A DNA stretch of 64,000 nucleotides from Tenrec ecaudatus (GCF_050624435.1 NC_134531.1:253222812-253286811); one strand, 5' to 3'; counted from the stretch's first letter, positions 45,051 through 57,370 are shown. Numbers and translations are program-made. Notes: a model not told the origin generated them from the sequence alone.

Positions 45051-46248
45051 GGGACCAGGTGCCATTTTCTAGTCTCTCTCTGGAAGACTTTTAGGAATGC
45101 TTCTTCGAACTGCCTACAGCTGATTTTGCTATGGGATTAACCTACCACTTTATCTTCCTGTGGCTTCCCTATCATTGGAGTGCCCCAGATGGCAGGTCAG
45201 CTGCCTGCCCCAGTGTTGCATAGGCTGGGCTGAAGTTCCTGTTGTTGGTTTGAATGTTGATAAGTGTTGACTGAGCTGCCTTATGTCCCCAGGTACACAG
45301 GCAGAAACTCCCTGGTGAGAAGGCTGAGGAGTATCCCCTGGAGAGCAAGCAGGCCTTTCCCTAGCCTTGGGTTATCTATGCAGGGCGGATCTCACCTAGC
45401 TGTGTGTGGCCAAGATGCAAATGACCTAGGGCAATGGGAGTGCCCCGTAAGTCCGCAATGGGGTGTGAGAGAGCAGGGTAGGAATAAGAGGGGGAGAAAA
45501 ATTTTTAAATGTGATTAGACTGTATTGGGGTATAGGGAAGGGAGGAAAGGAAAAACAACTACTATGTAGCTGAGTCCCACTCCCTGCCTGTGTACCTACA
45601 AGGGCTTGCTCCCTGCCTTAATCCCCAGCGGCAGTCTGCAGCTGAGCCCCAAGAAGAGTCGCAAGAAAGTTGCTGAGCAGCCCCCAGAGACCTGGGTGGA
45701 CAGAGAGCAGAGATGTTAACAGACGCCCCATTGTAGCTGAACCCTGATTCCTTCCTGTGGAGCTGTGGGGTTTGGTTTTAGTCCCTGCTCAGACAACTCG
45801 GCATGGCAACCTGTGGCCATGCCGTGAAAAAGCCCCTGTGCAGCCTTCCAAGGTTGTGTGGGAATAGAGAGCAGAGATGCAAACAGAAGCAACAATGTAG
45901 GTGAACCTTGATCCCTGCCAGTGGAGCCGCAAGGGTCCTGTTCCTGCCCTGAGGCAGGTAGGGGAAAACTGTGGCTGTTCTGAGACCAAGCCCAGCTACA
46001 GGCTCCAAATGCTCCCGGCTCTGTTAGATACAGAGGCTGGGCCAGGGTCAAGCCCCAGCCGGTTTCCACTGAGGTAAGCCAAAATCCCTCAGCCTCTCAA
46101 AACCCCATGGGTCTGTGCCTACTTATCTTTATGATACGCCTCCTGCGATCCAGCAGTGTTGAATTTCCCTCTAAGCAACTCTCCAGGCCTGAATTCTGCA
46201 GAGTCCCTTTGGTATGTATCACTCACTCACCATCTTCCCGGAAGTCCC
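45051..46248 (-). mobile_element. L1(-) 5' UTR
   Basis: A GC-richer non-coding stretch (45160-46220) lies between ORF1 and the target duplication. Its minus-strand start carries 'GGAAGATGGTGAGTGAGTG', which has a YY1-like core as in L1 promoters. Overlapping minus-strand frames at 45716-46069 are not considered genes. Confidence 0.75.
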
Positions 46249-46265
46249 TTTTACCTCTTTTTCTT
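46249..46265. repeat. Target-site duplication of the minus-strand L1 (right copy)
   Basis: An exact copy of 25501-25517. Confidence 0.9.
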
Positions 46266-46809
46266 ATCTGAAAATGCTTGCTTAAAATTAATGAGTTTTT
46301 GCTTAGCAATAATGAGTTTAGGTTGAAATATTTTAGGAGAGGGATTAAAAAAGTCATGGGATCAATCTATTATCTTTTCATTCCATTTCTCCATGAACCT
46401 TTGAAGTTCCTCGATATAACAGTTCTTCTCCACATGCCTATTACTTATGAGATAATTTTTAATAAACAGGACTAGTGAATTCTTCTATAAGCCTTTTATA
46501 GACTTTGCCTGTATATTTTTAGTTTACCTTGAATAGGCTTTTTCCCCTCTGAATTAATAGTTGTATATAGTTCTATGTAAGTAGAGAAGAGATTTCTGGA
46601 GATTACTGTAGCTATTTTAATTTGAGAGCATCATCTCCTTGTAATATATGATCTGCCATTTCTTACATCAATGGTTTATTTTTGAGAGAAGAGCTTAGTT
46701 GTGTTCTCTAGCCTTGGAATGTGCTTGTTTCTATAGCTCCCTGTCTAGGTTGAATACCCCAGGAAACAACTGGTGATGGAATATTACAAGCAGCATCTTG
46801 GTTAAGCAC

Positions 46810-46851
<42 letters not shown>

Positions 46852-46854
46852 GTA

Positions 46855-46889
<35 letters not shown>

Positions 46890-47268
46890 ACCTATCTGTT
46901 TATCTAGCTAGCTACTAGCTAGCTACAATCTATTTCTATCACCACCTCCACCTGCATCTCTATAGCTATGTTAGCTGAGGGACAGATTCAAACCCTAAGC
47001 TCACTGCCAATGAATTGATCAGTTTTGCCAATTTTCTACTAAGATAAACTTTAGAAAATATATTCTTTCTTAGAATCTATCTTCACAACCACTAGGGCAT
47101 ACACACCTAGAATAAAGAAATAAAAATAGTACAAGAAATTTATTTCCAAAATCCAAAAATATAAAAGAAGCAGCAACTAAACTGTGAAGTAGATAACAAG
47201 ATGAGGAATATATTCAGAAATGTGGATCAATGAAGTTTTCCAAAAATATATTTTGAAAAAATTTTAAG
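46266..47268. other. Intergenic spacer between the two full-length L1s
   Basis: AT-rich with a TCTA microsatellite; no gene seen. Confidence 0.6.
46811..46890 (+). repeat. (TCTA)n microsatellite
   Basis: About 19 TCTA units interrupted once by 'TGTAC' near 46851-46855, followed by a CTAG-rich patch to about 46925. Confidence 0.95.
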
Positions 47269-47282
47269 AATTGTACAATTCA
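47269..47282. repeat. Target-site duplication of the plus-strand L1 (left)
   Basis: AATTGTACAATTCA is repeated exactly at 54885-54898. It contains the perfect palindrome AATTGTACAATT. Confidence 0.93.
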
Positions 47283-49221
47283 GATCGAGGAAGGTGGCTG
47301 ACTGGGGCACCTGCTTACTCTGAGAGCTCCTCCGAACAAAGCGGGTTTGGTGTCCAGGTAGCTGAATTGTAGGAGTCTGCTGAGTGAAATACCCCCTGGG
47401 ACAGCACCCCAGCCCCACCCCACGCATTTGTCCTGAGCAGGGGTCTCGGTGAAGGACCGGACTCTTGGGACATCTCTGGTCACTAGGCTGCCACCATCGT
47501 GCACCGGTGACTAGAGTACGCTCCATCCCCAGACCGGACCCCAGCCCAGAGTTGCTTGCCTGCCCTGCCTAGACAAGCACAGGTCATCGCGCTCCCCTAC
47601 ACCAGGGGCCCACTCGTGGAACCCCAGTAGGAGAGAAGCTTTTCTCTCCCACGGTTCCCCTCTCCCCTCAAGGCAGCAATCTGCCCTAGGGCCAGCGTGC
47701 CTCCCTCCATTCATCCAAGCTCCGGGGAACAGATCTGCTGGTTGCCTGACGACCCCCATGGGGGACCTTCCACCCACACTGCTGCTGCGGACCTCTCCAC
47801 TGACCCTCCGTGTGCCAGGCCACCCACCCCCAGCAGCCTAACACCTACAATATGCAGAAAACTTCCCGCCCACCATAGCCCAACCCACGCCCCCCCTGAC
47901 CCTGCCGGTTCGTTTCCATGGAGCGCCATGGCCTGGGCCGCTGAGTCTTACCACCAAGGGCCCCTCCCAGCGCCAGGCGCAAGAGTGTGTGCCCCTGCCG
48001 AGAGGGAGCACACATGACAGAGATCGGCACTCCTGTGGGCCGGCATTGCACCCCCTGTGTGCTGTGGGTGTCCCAGAGACCACGGCTCAGAGCTCTGAGG
48101 CAGAGGACAGGCGCCATTGTCCCCTGCAGTTTCCCGCCACTGTTAGTGCAGCTCAGCCAACCCCGCCCGCTCACAGCCAGGGCAGATTAAGCAATACACA
48201 TTCCACATGTGGCGGAGCCTGGGATTCAGCTTTGCAGTCCCCGAGGAGCCGTCTGTGCACTCCAGCCAGCTCTCACCACCCAGGGGCCCTGTGGGGTCCC
48301 CAGTACCAGCTCCAAAGCCTGCCTCAGCCCTCCCCAGCCGCCACAGGAGGCGGGCACGGTGGCCTGTGCCTCCTCACAGTACCCTTAGCGGCCCTATACT
48401 TCCCAGATGGAGCAGGAGGACCACCAGGGGGGAGCTGCTGACCACAGACTCAAATCTACAGGCCTGCAGGGACCTTGGAGGGCTTGCTGAGCTGAAGAGC
48501 ATTTGAGCATTTCCCTCAACCCCCTCCCCCGACTAAAACATAGCCCCTGCTGAGGAGCCCAGATCAGCACCACGTCTTGGAACAACGCAAACTCACCTAC
48601 CTCCGTGTTCTATTAGGTATCACCAGCGCTTAGAGGGGAAAGGGGGAAATTTTTAGATATACACATCTACACATCCTCCATCTAGCATTGTTTTTTTTAA
48701 TTTTTCCTTTCTTTTATTTTCTGTGCTGTATTCTCTCTCTCCTTCCTTCCTACTTTATCATTAATGCTAGTACTTCTCTTCTGCCCCGATTCTATAGATT
48801 CTCCTTCTCTCTCTTTTTTTCTTATCCTTCCACCTCTATTCTTATCACAGCTGGTCCCTCCTCTTGTATAGATTCTCCTTCTTCCTCTCTCTCCAATTTT
48901 TCTTCCTCTGCCCAATATTTTGTTAAAAACTATTTTTAAATTGTTAACCTTTTAAATCCTTTTTATTACTAAACCCCTGCCCCCCAAAAAGGGGGCTTCT
49001 AAGGGTACCCTGTCAAACCTAATCAAAGCAGCCTGAGGGCACTCACTGAGGCTCCAGCCCCCACTCCAGCTGCTGTAACATCTCACCACTGCGGGTCACC
49101 AACCCGACAGGGAATTCGGTCTACACAGCAGTCTGACCCACCCTTAGAGTAGGTCATAGACAATCACCTGAAAGAATCCTTAACAGTAACATAGATAAGG
49201 TTACCCCGGTCTCCCAGAAGC
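47283..49221 (+). mobile_element. L1(+) 5' UTR
   Basis: GC- and C-rich, CpG-containing up to about 48600, then a pyrimidine-rich stretch (48680-48960). It carries many overlapping open frames on both strands (for example 47989-48441), a consequence of high GC content; none has a recognisable domain. Internal L1 promoters lie in such regions. Confidence 0.8.
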
Positions 49222-50372
49222 ATGGGGCCTATGAAAGGATCAAGGAAAATCAACAGGTCACATCACTCCCAACAAAAAAAAACAACAACAGAGAAACGAG
49301 GCACTCTAACAGACCTATTGTCGCTCATAGAAGAAAAAGATATAGACCAGCCACAAAAGGAAATCTTCAGAACTCTGCTTGCAGTAATACAGGAGCTAAG
49401 AGAAGCAATCCAGAATAAGGATGCAATGATAGAGGTTATGAAATGCCCAATAGAGGCAATGAAGTCCACAATAGAGGTGATGAATTCTACCCACCAAAGG
49501 GACCTGCAGAAACTAACAGAGGAGGTAGCAGAAGCCACACAAAAGGTCACATAAGCTACGTGTAGATTTGAGGCGGCTGAGAACTGTATCAGTGCACTCA
49601 GGGACACTCAAACTGAATGAAGCAAGCGAGAAAAACACTCAGCTAGGAAAATTAAAGAAATAGAAGACAGTCTGAGATCAATTACAGATGCTACGAAGAG
49701 GAATAATATTCGAATAATCGGTCTACCGGAACACAACACAACACACAAATCGACAGCCATGATAGCAAAGGAATTTCTGGAAGAAAATTTTCCAAACTAA
49801 CAAGGGAGAATCAGACAGTCATACAGGAAGCAGAGAGGACGCCAGCTAAGCTAAATCCCAAGAAGAATACGCCAAGACATATAATAGTAAAAGTATCCAA
49901 CTTAGAGGAAAAAGAGAAAATTTTACGAGCAGCAAGAGAAAGGAAGAGAGTCACATACAAGGGAGCTTAGGTAAGAATATGCTCAGACTTATCAGCAGAA
50001 ACCATGAAGAGGAGGAGAGAATGGAGCAGCATTTTCCAAAAACTGAAAGATAAAAATGTCTCCCCCAGAATCCTATACCCTGCCAAGATATCCATTAAGA
50101 TAGAGGGTAAGATAAGGTTCTTCCAGGACAAGGAAGAACTCAAAGAATATGCTGCAAGTCACCTGATCCTGCGGAACATACTGGCTAACTTGCTATGGCC
50201 AGAGGATCAAGCTCCAACTAGAAAAATCTGGAGACCACCACATAGCCTATCTCCATCTAGAAGCCAACATGCCAGCAACACGTACCAGGAAAACAGGGCC
50301 TCAGATGGAAAAGAGGACATGATAGAAACGCTTCACTCAACACAGCACAATGATATGAAGGGAGATAGATAA
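49222..50372 (+). pseudogene. L1(+) ORF1, frameshifted
   Basis: The ATG at 49222 begins 'MGPMKGSRKINRSHHSQQKK', with a heptad-rich coiled coil over residues about 45-110 ('EAMKSTIEVMNSTHQRDLQK'). A TAA at 49552 stops it. RNA-recognition text continues in other frames (about 49680-49990), and the C-terminal domain is open at 50004-50372 ('KRRREWSSIFQKLKDKN', 'PAKISIKIEGKIRFFQDKEE'). ORF1p would coat L1 RNA; this copy cannot be made whole. Confidence 0.88.
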
Positions 50373-50404
50373 AGACTCAAAACACAAAACAGGGTATGGC
50401 AACT

Positions 50405-52190
50405 ATGAATCCAGAGATATTGATAACAACATAAGACAGCAGAAGGACATGAAAGGGATCCAATTGGGAGAGGAGGAGGTGAAACTATCGCTATTTGCAG
50501 ATGACATGATCCTATACATTGAAGACCCCAAAAACTCCACAGTCGGAGTACTTACAGCGATGGAGGAATACGAAAGAGTAGCAGGATACAAGATCAAAAA
50601 ACAGAAGTCGGTAGGTTTTCTATACACATCGGACAGGGCCATGGAAGAGGCTATTGAGAGGGAAGTACCCTTCACAATAGCCAAGAACAAACTGAAATAC
50701 CTAGGAATATACTTAACAAAAAATACTAAAGACCTATAAAAGAACAATTATAAAACCCTATTACAGGAAACCAAAAGTGACCTCCACAAATGGATGACCC
50801 TCCCCTGCTCATGGTTAGGTAGGCTGAACATAGTAAAGATGACAGTTCTTCCTAAAGCACTGTACAAGTTCAATGCTATACCAATCCAAACACCATCAAC
50901 CTTCTTCAAAGAATTGGAAAAACTGACCACCAACTTCATATGGAGAGGGAAGAAACCCAGAATTAGCAGAGAACTCATCAAGAAGAAGGACACAATTGGA
51001 GGACTCGCTCTACCTGGTTTTAATGCCTATTACACAGCCACGGTGGTCAAAACAGCATGGTACTGGCACAATGATAGACACTCAGACCAGTGGGAAAGAA
51101 TAGAAATCCCAGGAGTAAAATCATCAGCATATAGACAACTGATCTTCCACAAGGGTCCCAAAAACATCAGGTGGGAAGCGGATGCCCTCTTTAATAAGTG
51201 GTGCTGGAAACAATGGATATCCACATGTAGAAAGATGAAATAAGACGTTTACCTCACCCCATGCACAAGAATACACTCAAGGTGGATCACAGATCTAGAA
51301 GTCAAACCCCAAACCATCAGGACCATTAAGGAGGGAATTGGGACTAATCTCATAGCATTGGCCCAGGGAGCTCATAGGCTCACTGCAACAGGGAAGGGCA
51401 CACACACAGGTGAACTGGAAATCGACAAATGGGATCTAATAAGAAAAAAGCACCTGTGCACCTTGAAAGACTTCACCAAGAGGGTGACAAGACAACCCAC
51501 AGACTGGGAGAAGATTTTTAGTAATGACACATCAAACAAAGGGCTCATTACTAAAATCTACAACACCATCATGACCTGCAAAAAGAGGAAAGCAGGTAAC
51601 ACCCTAAGGAAGTGGGCAAAAGAACTGAAAAGAACTTTCACCATAGAGGAGACCCATATGGGCAATAAGCATATGAGAAAGTGCTCGAAGTCCCTTGCCA
51701 TAAGAGAAATGCAAATCAAAACAACCATGAGATACCACCTAACACCCCTGAGGCTAGCCCAGATCAGTAAATCAGAGAGCAACAAGTGTTGGAGGGGCTG
51801 TGGTGAAGTAGGAATCCTCCTCCACTGCTGGTGGTCATGCAGATTGGTACAGCCACTGTGGAAAGCAATCTGGCAATACTTAAAGAAAATGGAAATTGAT
51901 CTACCTTATGATCCAGACTGGGCATATACCCGGTGGAAGCAGCAAATAAAACACGACCAGTCATATGTGCTCCAATGTTTATTGCGGCACAATTCACAAT
52001 AGCAAAGACTTGGAAACAGCCTAAATTTCCATCGATAGATGAGTGGATTAGTAAACTTTGGCACATACACACAATGGAGTACTATGCAGCACTGAAAAGC
52101 ATGGATGAGCACATGAAACATGTTATTTCATGGGAAGGGCTGGAAGGAATTATGTTAAGCGAGGTAAGCCAGACCCAAAGCGACAGGTAG
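50405..52190 (+). pseudogene. L1(+) ORF2 remnant, endonuclease and half of RT missing
   Basis: Only about 50 bases after ORF1 the frame already reads '[20 protein letters not shown]', the RT catalytic box. The whole endonuclease and RT entry region (roughly 2 kb compared with the minus-strand copy) is absent. From 50449 the same frame runs to 52002, interrupted by TAA at 50737 and TAA at 51241. It includes '[19 protein letters not shown]' and a C-terminal run with Cys/His-rich 'CWRGCGEVGILLHCWWSC' (51780-51840). A frameshift near 51930 passes to a last frame ending at 52188. Confidence 0.9.
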
Positions 52191-54884
52191 AACATTAGTC
52201 CCCTGAGGTACGTACAATCAGCATGACAGAAATAGAAGAATAAACATCCATTCCACAATAAATGGGGGGAAGCATAGATAGTTGGAGGGAGGACAGACCA
52301 CACTTAGGGAGGTACATGAGAGCTCAGCATAAAGAAGGAGTAGTAGGGCAGGGAGAGGGTGAACCGGGATGGGGAGAATCCGAGTGGATGGTATGGGGGG
52401 GGGGGGGAATAGGGTACTAACCCACCTGGGGGAGAGTATTGGTTGTGTCCCCACAGAACTGGAACTTGCATACGGACCCCACCATGACACACCAAACAAG
52501 GAGGGCAATGTAAAGTATGGAGGACTACACAAAGAGGATGGACCATACGCTGGCCCAAACCAGAATTAGCCCAACCCCCACATTCAAAGCGAATATCCCA
52601 GAAAATGAAAATAGATCGTCTGGTGTGGGAAAGGAACTGACCCACCACACCACATCCAGAAGGAAGCTGAAACAAAGGAAGGAGAAAGGACGTAGTGGAG
52701 TACACCTGGGCCCATCAAGCCCACAGGACGATAGCCCTGTTCGAAGGCCCCATCGTACAGGGAGGACAATACAGCTGGCCACACTGCGAGATGTGACATC
52801 CTGCACCAACCCATGGCCCGACACGGGACAGCACCTGAGACACAGTGGGGGATATGCGACTGAGCTGACCTCACCACACTGAGGCAAATACTGGGGGGTG
52901 CAATGGAGCAGTGGGGGAAGCAGAGCAAAGAGATCCCAAGGGAGTTTAAAGGATAGACTTTGGGGCAAGGACGTGGCACCACACAAGTTTCATCTGGAAA
53001 ACACTCCTAAAGGCCAACAAACTGACCTTGAATTACTAGCAATTTTTCTTTTATTCTTTGCTATCTTTTTGTTTTGTCTTTTGTCTTTTTTTTAACTTGT
53101 AAATTTTGTATGTTAGTGACTTTTCTGCTTATCAGCGTGTCGGTGTTGCTGCTGTTGAAGCCATGTTCATATGTGCCACTTGGGTGCGCTCAAAGTCATC
53201 TGCATTTGTGTGCACATATAACTATATCAGCAGGTCCACCTAGACAAGATAGCCTGGACAAACAATGAGAGAAGAAAATAATAGGACCAACGGTCCTGGA
53301 GGAACATGAGAGCGTGGGAGGCAGGGGAAGGGAGGAGGTGACACAGGGACAAGGGAACAGCGAGTGGTTCAAAACCAGAGGAGGGAGGGGAAGGAAGGAC
53401 TGGTAGGGAGTGACCAAGGTCAAGGTAACTGGGCGGAATTACTGAAACCAGAATGAAGGCTGAACATGGTAGTGGGACGGGAGGAAGGCAAAAGGAAATA
53501 GAGAAAAGGAGTAGGAGGCAAAGTGCATACAGAGAAGCCTAAATATAGACATGTACATATGTAAATATATTTATGATTATGGGGGAAATAGACTTATGTG
53601 CATATATTTATAGGTTCAGTAGTAGGGTAGCAGATGGACATTGGGCCTCCTCATGCTACTCCCCCAATACAATAGCACCTCACCCTGCTAAACGGTCATT
53701 GCATGATACCCACCTTCCCGACATGATCACTGAAGACAGACATGTGTGTAAGCAAATGTGAAGAAAGCTGATGGTGCCCGGCTATCAAAAAGATATAGTG
53801 TCTGGGGTCTTAAAGGCTTGAAGGCAAACAAGCGGCCATCTAGCTCAGAAGCAACAAAGCCCACAGAGAATAAGCACACGGCCCAAGCAAATACATGGTG
53901 TTGAATGGACCATGTAGCAGACACCAAAGAACAAAAACAATCATTGTGTGATCACCTTCCTCACATAATCGCTGAAGACAAAGGTGTACATAATCAAGTG
54001 TGGTGAAGAAGGCTGATGGTGCCCGGCTACTGAGAGATATAGCGTCTGGAGACTTAAAGGCTTGAAAGCAAACAAGCGGCCATTAGCCCAGAAGCAACAA
54101 AGCCCACACGGAAGCAGCACACCAACATGGGTGATCGTGAAGGGCAGAGGAGGCCAGGTCTCAAACAACAAAGGCGGGGGGTGGGTGGGTGGAAATCACA
54201 TCACCGTGAATGTGGGGGAGTGCGTGATGGGGACCCAATGCCCATCTGTAGACAGCTGGACATCCCTTCCAGAGGGGTAGTGGAGAGGAAATGAGTCACT
54301 TAGTGTTCAGTGTAGCAACAATGAAACTCAAAACCTTCCTCTAGTTCCTGAATGCCTCCTCCCTCCGAATTATCATGACCCCAATTCTACCTTGCGGACC
54401 TGGTTATACCAGAGGATGTACAGCGGTGCAGTAGTGATCTGGAGACACAGGGAATCTGGGGCGGGCGAGCCCCTCAATGCCAGTGGTAAGAGTGGTGACA
54501 CCAGGAGGGAAGGGGTTATAGAAAGGGAGAATAGATTTTGGAGATCTATGTGTGACCTCCTCACTGGGAGATGGGCAATGGGAGGGTGGGTGAGGGGAGA
54601 CACCGGGCAGTGTAAGATAAGATAAAATAATTATTTATAAAATATTAAGGGACCAGGGGGATGAGGGGAGTGGGGAGGGAGGGGGAGGGGAAAAAAGGGA
54701 AACCGAGCAGATTCCAGGAACCAAGTGGAAGGTGAATTTTGAGAATGACGAGTGCAACGAATGTATAAGGGTGCTTTGCTCAATTGATGTATGTATGGAT
54801 TGTGATAAGAGTTGTATGAGCCCCATTAAAAAGATTTATTAATTAAAAATAAATAAATTAAATTAAATGTGATATGAAAAAAAT
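52190..54884 (+). mobile_element. L1(+) 3' UTR with tandem module
   Basis: Non-coding, 2.7 kb. It contains G-runs (52387-52398), purine-rich blocks and two tandem copies of a module of about 245 bp (about 53690-53930 and 53940-54170). Each copy has 'GAAGAAAGCTGATGGTGCCC' or close, 'GGCTTGAAGGCAAACAAGCGG' in part, and 'AAGCAACAAAGCCCACA'. The terminus is 'GGATTGTGATAAGAGTTG' at 54798-54815 followed by an A-rich tail. Frames here are incidental. Confidence 0.85.
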
Positions 54885-54898
54885 AATTGTACAATTCA
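54885..54898. repeat. Target-site duplication of the plus-strand L1 (right)
   Basis: An exact copy of 47269-47282. Confidence 0.93.
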
Positions 54899-55399
54899 TG
54901 GCTATGTATTATTTTACCAAGATTAAGTTGTTGACATTTTACCACATTAACCTGGTTTTCTGTACGTTTGTATACATATTTTGCAATTCCTGCCCCAAAG
55001 CACTCAATTGTCTTACTCTGTCTGCCTCACACTCTGGCTTTTGGTTCTCTATTGCCATTCATCTGCCATTCTTCTGACGTCATAGTTGTCTCCTCAATTG
55101 AGGAGGTTTAGACTACTAGAATCTCTTTTTTCTCTTAGTGGCTATAAAAATCTACTGTTCCCGTTTCTGAAAAGCCTCATTAAACTCAGTGAAATGGTAA
55201 TCTGAACCAATCTGCTTGGTACATTTCCATACAGTTTAGTTACATAATTTTACACAAACATTTAGTGGGAATTAAAAAGACGACAGCTAGAAGAGCTATA
55301 TCATGACTTCTCTGCACCCACTATCAGTTTAATCCAAAGTTGTAAATTTTGTTGCTCTTTTAAGAGAACTAGCAATCATATTTTCATTCTAGAAACAGA

Positions 55400-55670
55400 A
55401 CTCTGTTGTAGATTTTAAAATACATTTTATTTATCAAGTTAAGGGAGTTCCCTTCAATTCCTACTTTGCTGAATAGCTTGTATCACTAATGAGTTCTGGA
55501 ATTTGTCAAATTATTTCTCTGCATCAGATGATATAATCATATGACTTTTCTTAATTGGTTGCAGTAAGGAGTAAATTGATTTATGAAATAATATTAAACT
55601 ATATTTACTTTTATGCAATAAATGCCATTTACTCATGGTGTACATGGAATATCTATTGTAGGTTCATCAG
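55400..55670 (-). mobile_element. Ancient L1 ORF2 fragment, antisense
   Basis: The plus strand reads like the reverse complement of the RT palm region ('TCATATGACTTTTCTTAATTGG' in part, then 'GCCATTTACTCATGGTG'), in the same order as 42230-42340 of the L1(-) but far more diverged. Confidence 0.5.
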
Positions 55671-56600
55671 AGAGAGAATGATTTCTAGCTTCCATGATTG
55701 GGAAATAATAAATTGAGGTACATTGGTTTTTTATTTATCTTATTTTTTATGATGTTCATATTAGCTTTTTATTATCAAATCCATTTAATTGAGAGCTAAT
55801 GCAGATTTCATATCATTCCATAGTTCTATCACCTCAAGCAGTTTTATGCAATTGCTCTCATAATCAGTTGCAAAATATTATCTTCCTTCTTGAATTCCTT
55901 GACATAATCTCCCTTTTATCTCCACCTCCCTAACTGTAACCACCAGAACCGTCTTTCTATCTTTATAGATTCATCACATCCTGGGTTTCATATAACCCAA
56001 ACCAGAAAAACATATAACAACAATTCAAGGAAGTTTCCCACAGTGATAAAATGCATCTTAGATAATCCCAATAAATACATTTTTAAATAACAATGTCCCA
56101 GAAATGGTGAAAGTCCCAGAAATGGTGAAAGCCAGATCAGGCGCAACCTGCATGAAGGGGGAATCAACTGACAAGATTTTAACTATTTCAGTCTGGTTTA
56201 TCATTTTTATCACTATAGTTTTGATCTCTCCAATGCTCACTGTATGCAACTAGTTTCTTCCCATCCCTCTATCATGGATAGAAATTGATGTTTTCTAAAC
56301 CACCCAGTGGCTGTCATTTTATTACAATAATCCCAGGAAATGAGTGCAGATAGCAATAAGGATCTTCCTATTTGTTTGCTGTAGTATAGTAGATAGGCAT
56401 CAACCTAGTATCTAAGATTAAATCTCTTCTAGTTTAATATGTTTTCATATTTTTCCTAACTGATAAAATGATTCTAAAACTCACTAGGAATAATGTTTTG
56501 ATTTTCAGGGGATACTAATTTGGCCACTATATTTGAGTGGTTATTTTGCTGCATATATAATTCTTGGTTAGCATTTTGTTTCCCAGGGTTTTATACATGG
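55671..56600. other. Intergenic, nothing recognised
   Basis: AT-rich. It has a 19-bp direct duplication ('CCCAGAAATGGTGAAAG' units) at about 56097-56134. No gene was seen. Confidence 0.5.
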
Positions 56601-56619
56601 CATTCCATTGCCTTCTTCT

Positions 56620-57370
56620 CTGCAGGTGACTTTAATACACTGCTATCAGTGGGAAAGAAAGATCACTGGGAAAGAAGCTCAGCAAGGAGGCTACAGCGCT
56701 AAACACTACAATTAGACAACTGGACGTGATAGACATTTATAGAGCTTTCCATCAAAATGCAAAAAAAAATCACATTATTTTCAAATTCACACCACTCATT
56801 TTTGAAATGAGACTACGTGCTAGGGCACAGTCCCCCCTGAGTAAATTGAAGCACATGGAGTTACTCAGACATCCTTCTCGGCTAACCATGCAGTAAAGCT
56901 GGAGCTCAAGAACGAAATGACCAGAAAAACAAGGGTAAACAATTGGTGGATGAATAATGATCTTCTGTGACATGAATGGGCACTGGCCCAGATTAGAGAA
57001 GAGTGTAGGACATGTCTAGAAACCAATGAGAAGGAGAATACCACTTACCAAAACCTATGGGACACAGCTAAGCAGTTATCAGAGGTGGTTTGATAGCAAT
57101 AAGTGCATATAAGAAGAAGGAAGAGAGACTTATGACTGATACACTATCACACAACCTCCGTAAACTAGAACAGAGACAACTGAAAATCCCATCCAATAGA
57201 AAAAGAAAAGAAATAATAAAAATCATGGCAGAGTTCAATGAATGGGAAGATAAGAGATTATTCAAAAAATTAATGCAGCAAAAAAGCTAGTTCGTTGAGA
57301 GGATCAACAGAATTTACAGGCTGCTGGCAAGCTTAACCAAGGAAAGGAAGGAACAAACATCAACAGCCAG
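56620..57370 (+). pseudogene. Older L1 ORF2, endonuclease end to RT linker
   Basis: Near 56630 it encodes 'GDFNTLLSVGKKDHW', the endonuclease 'GDFN' motif. It then carries the linker text ('RKRKEIIKIMAEFNEWEDKR' at 57090-57290) up to the solo LTR at 57371. It resumes at 58971 in the RT entry region. Confidence 0.8.

Larger units (their letters stand above)
25518..46248 (-). mobile_element. Full-length L1 (minus strand), split by two proviruses
   Basis: Once ERV-A and ERV-B and one copy of each target duplication are removed, about 7.8 kb of L1 remains. Reading leftwards on the minus strand there is a 5' UTR (46248 to about 45050), ORF1 (about 45050-44155), ORF2 (43953 to about 33690, interrupted by ERV-B) and a long 3' UTR (33680 to 25518, interrupted by ERV-A), with a T-run marking the poly(A) at 25514-25530. 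The right end has 'CACCATCTTCCCGGAAGTCCC', whose complement is an L1-like 5' terminus. A 17-bp target duplication flanks it. All frames carry stops or frameshifts, so it is inactive. Confidence 0.92.
47283..54884 (+). mobile_element. L1 (plus strand) with intact ends and an internal ORF2 deletion
   Basis: A 7.6-kb L1 with a 5' terminus 'GATCGAGGAAGGTGGCTGAC', a GC-rich 5' UTR (47283 to about 49220), ORF1 (49222-50372, frameshifted), a truncated ORF2 (about 50405-52190), a long 3' UTR (52190-54830) and an A-rich tail. A perfect 14-bp duplication shows it inserted with its own 5' end. ORF2 lacks the endonuclease and first half of RT. The deletion happened after insertion or by internal splicing of the template; sequence alone does not decide. 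Confidence 0.92.

Noticed and set aside
47283-48600. Many overlapping open frames on both strands, up to 150 codons
   Set aside because: They lie in the GC-rich L1 5' UTR, have proline/serine/glycine-biased text and no domain; low stop frequency explains them.
53690-54170. Possible CRISPR-like or satellite array
   Set aside because: There are only two long diverged units inside an L1 3' UTR, in a mammalian genome; no spacers.
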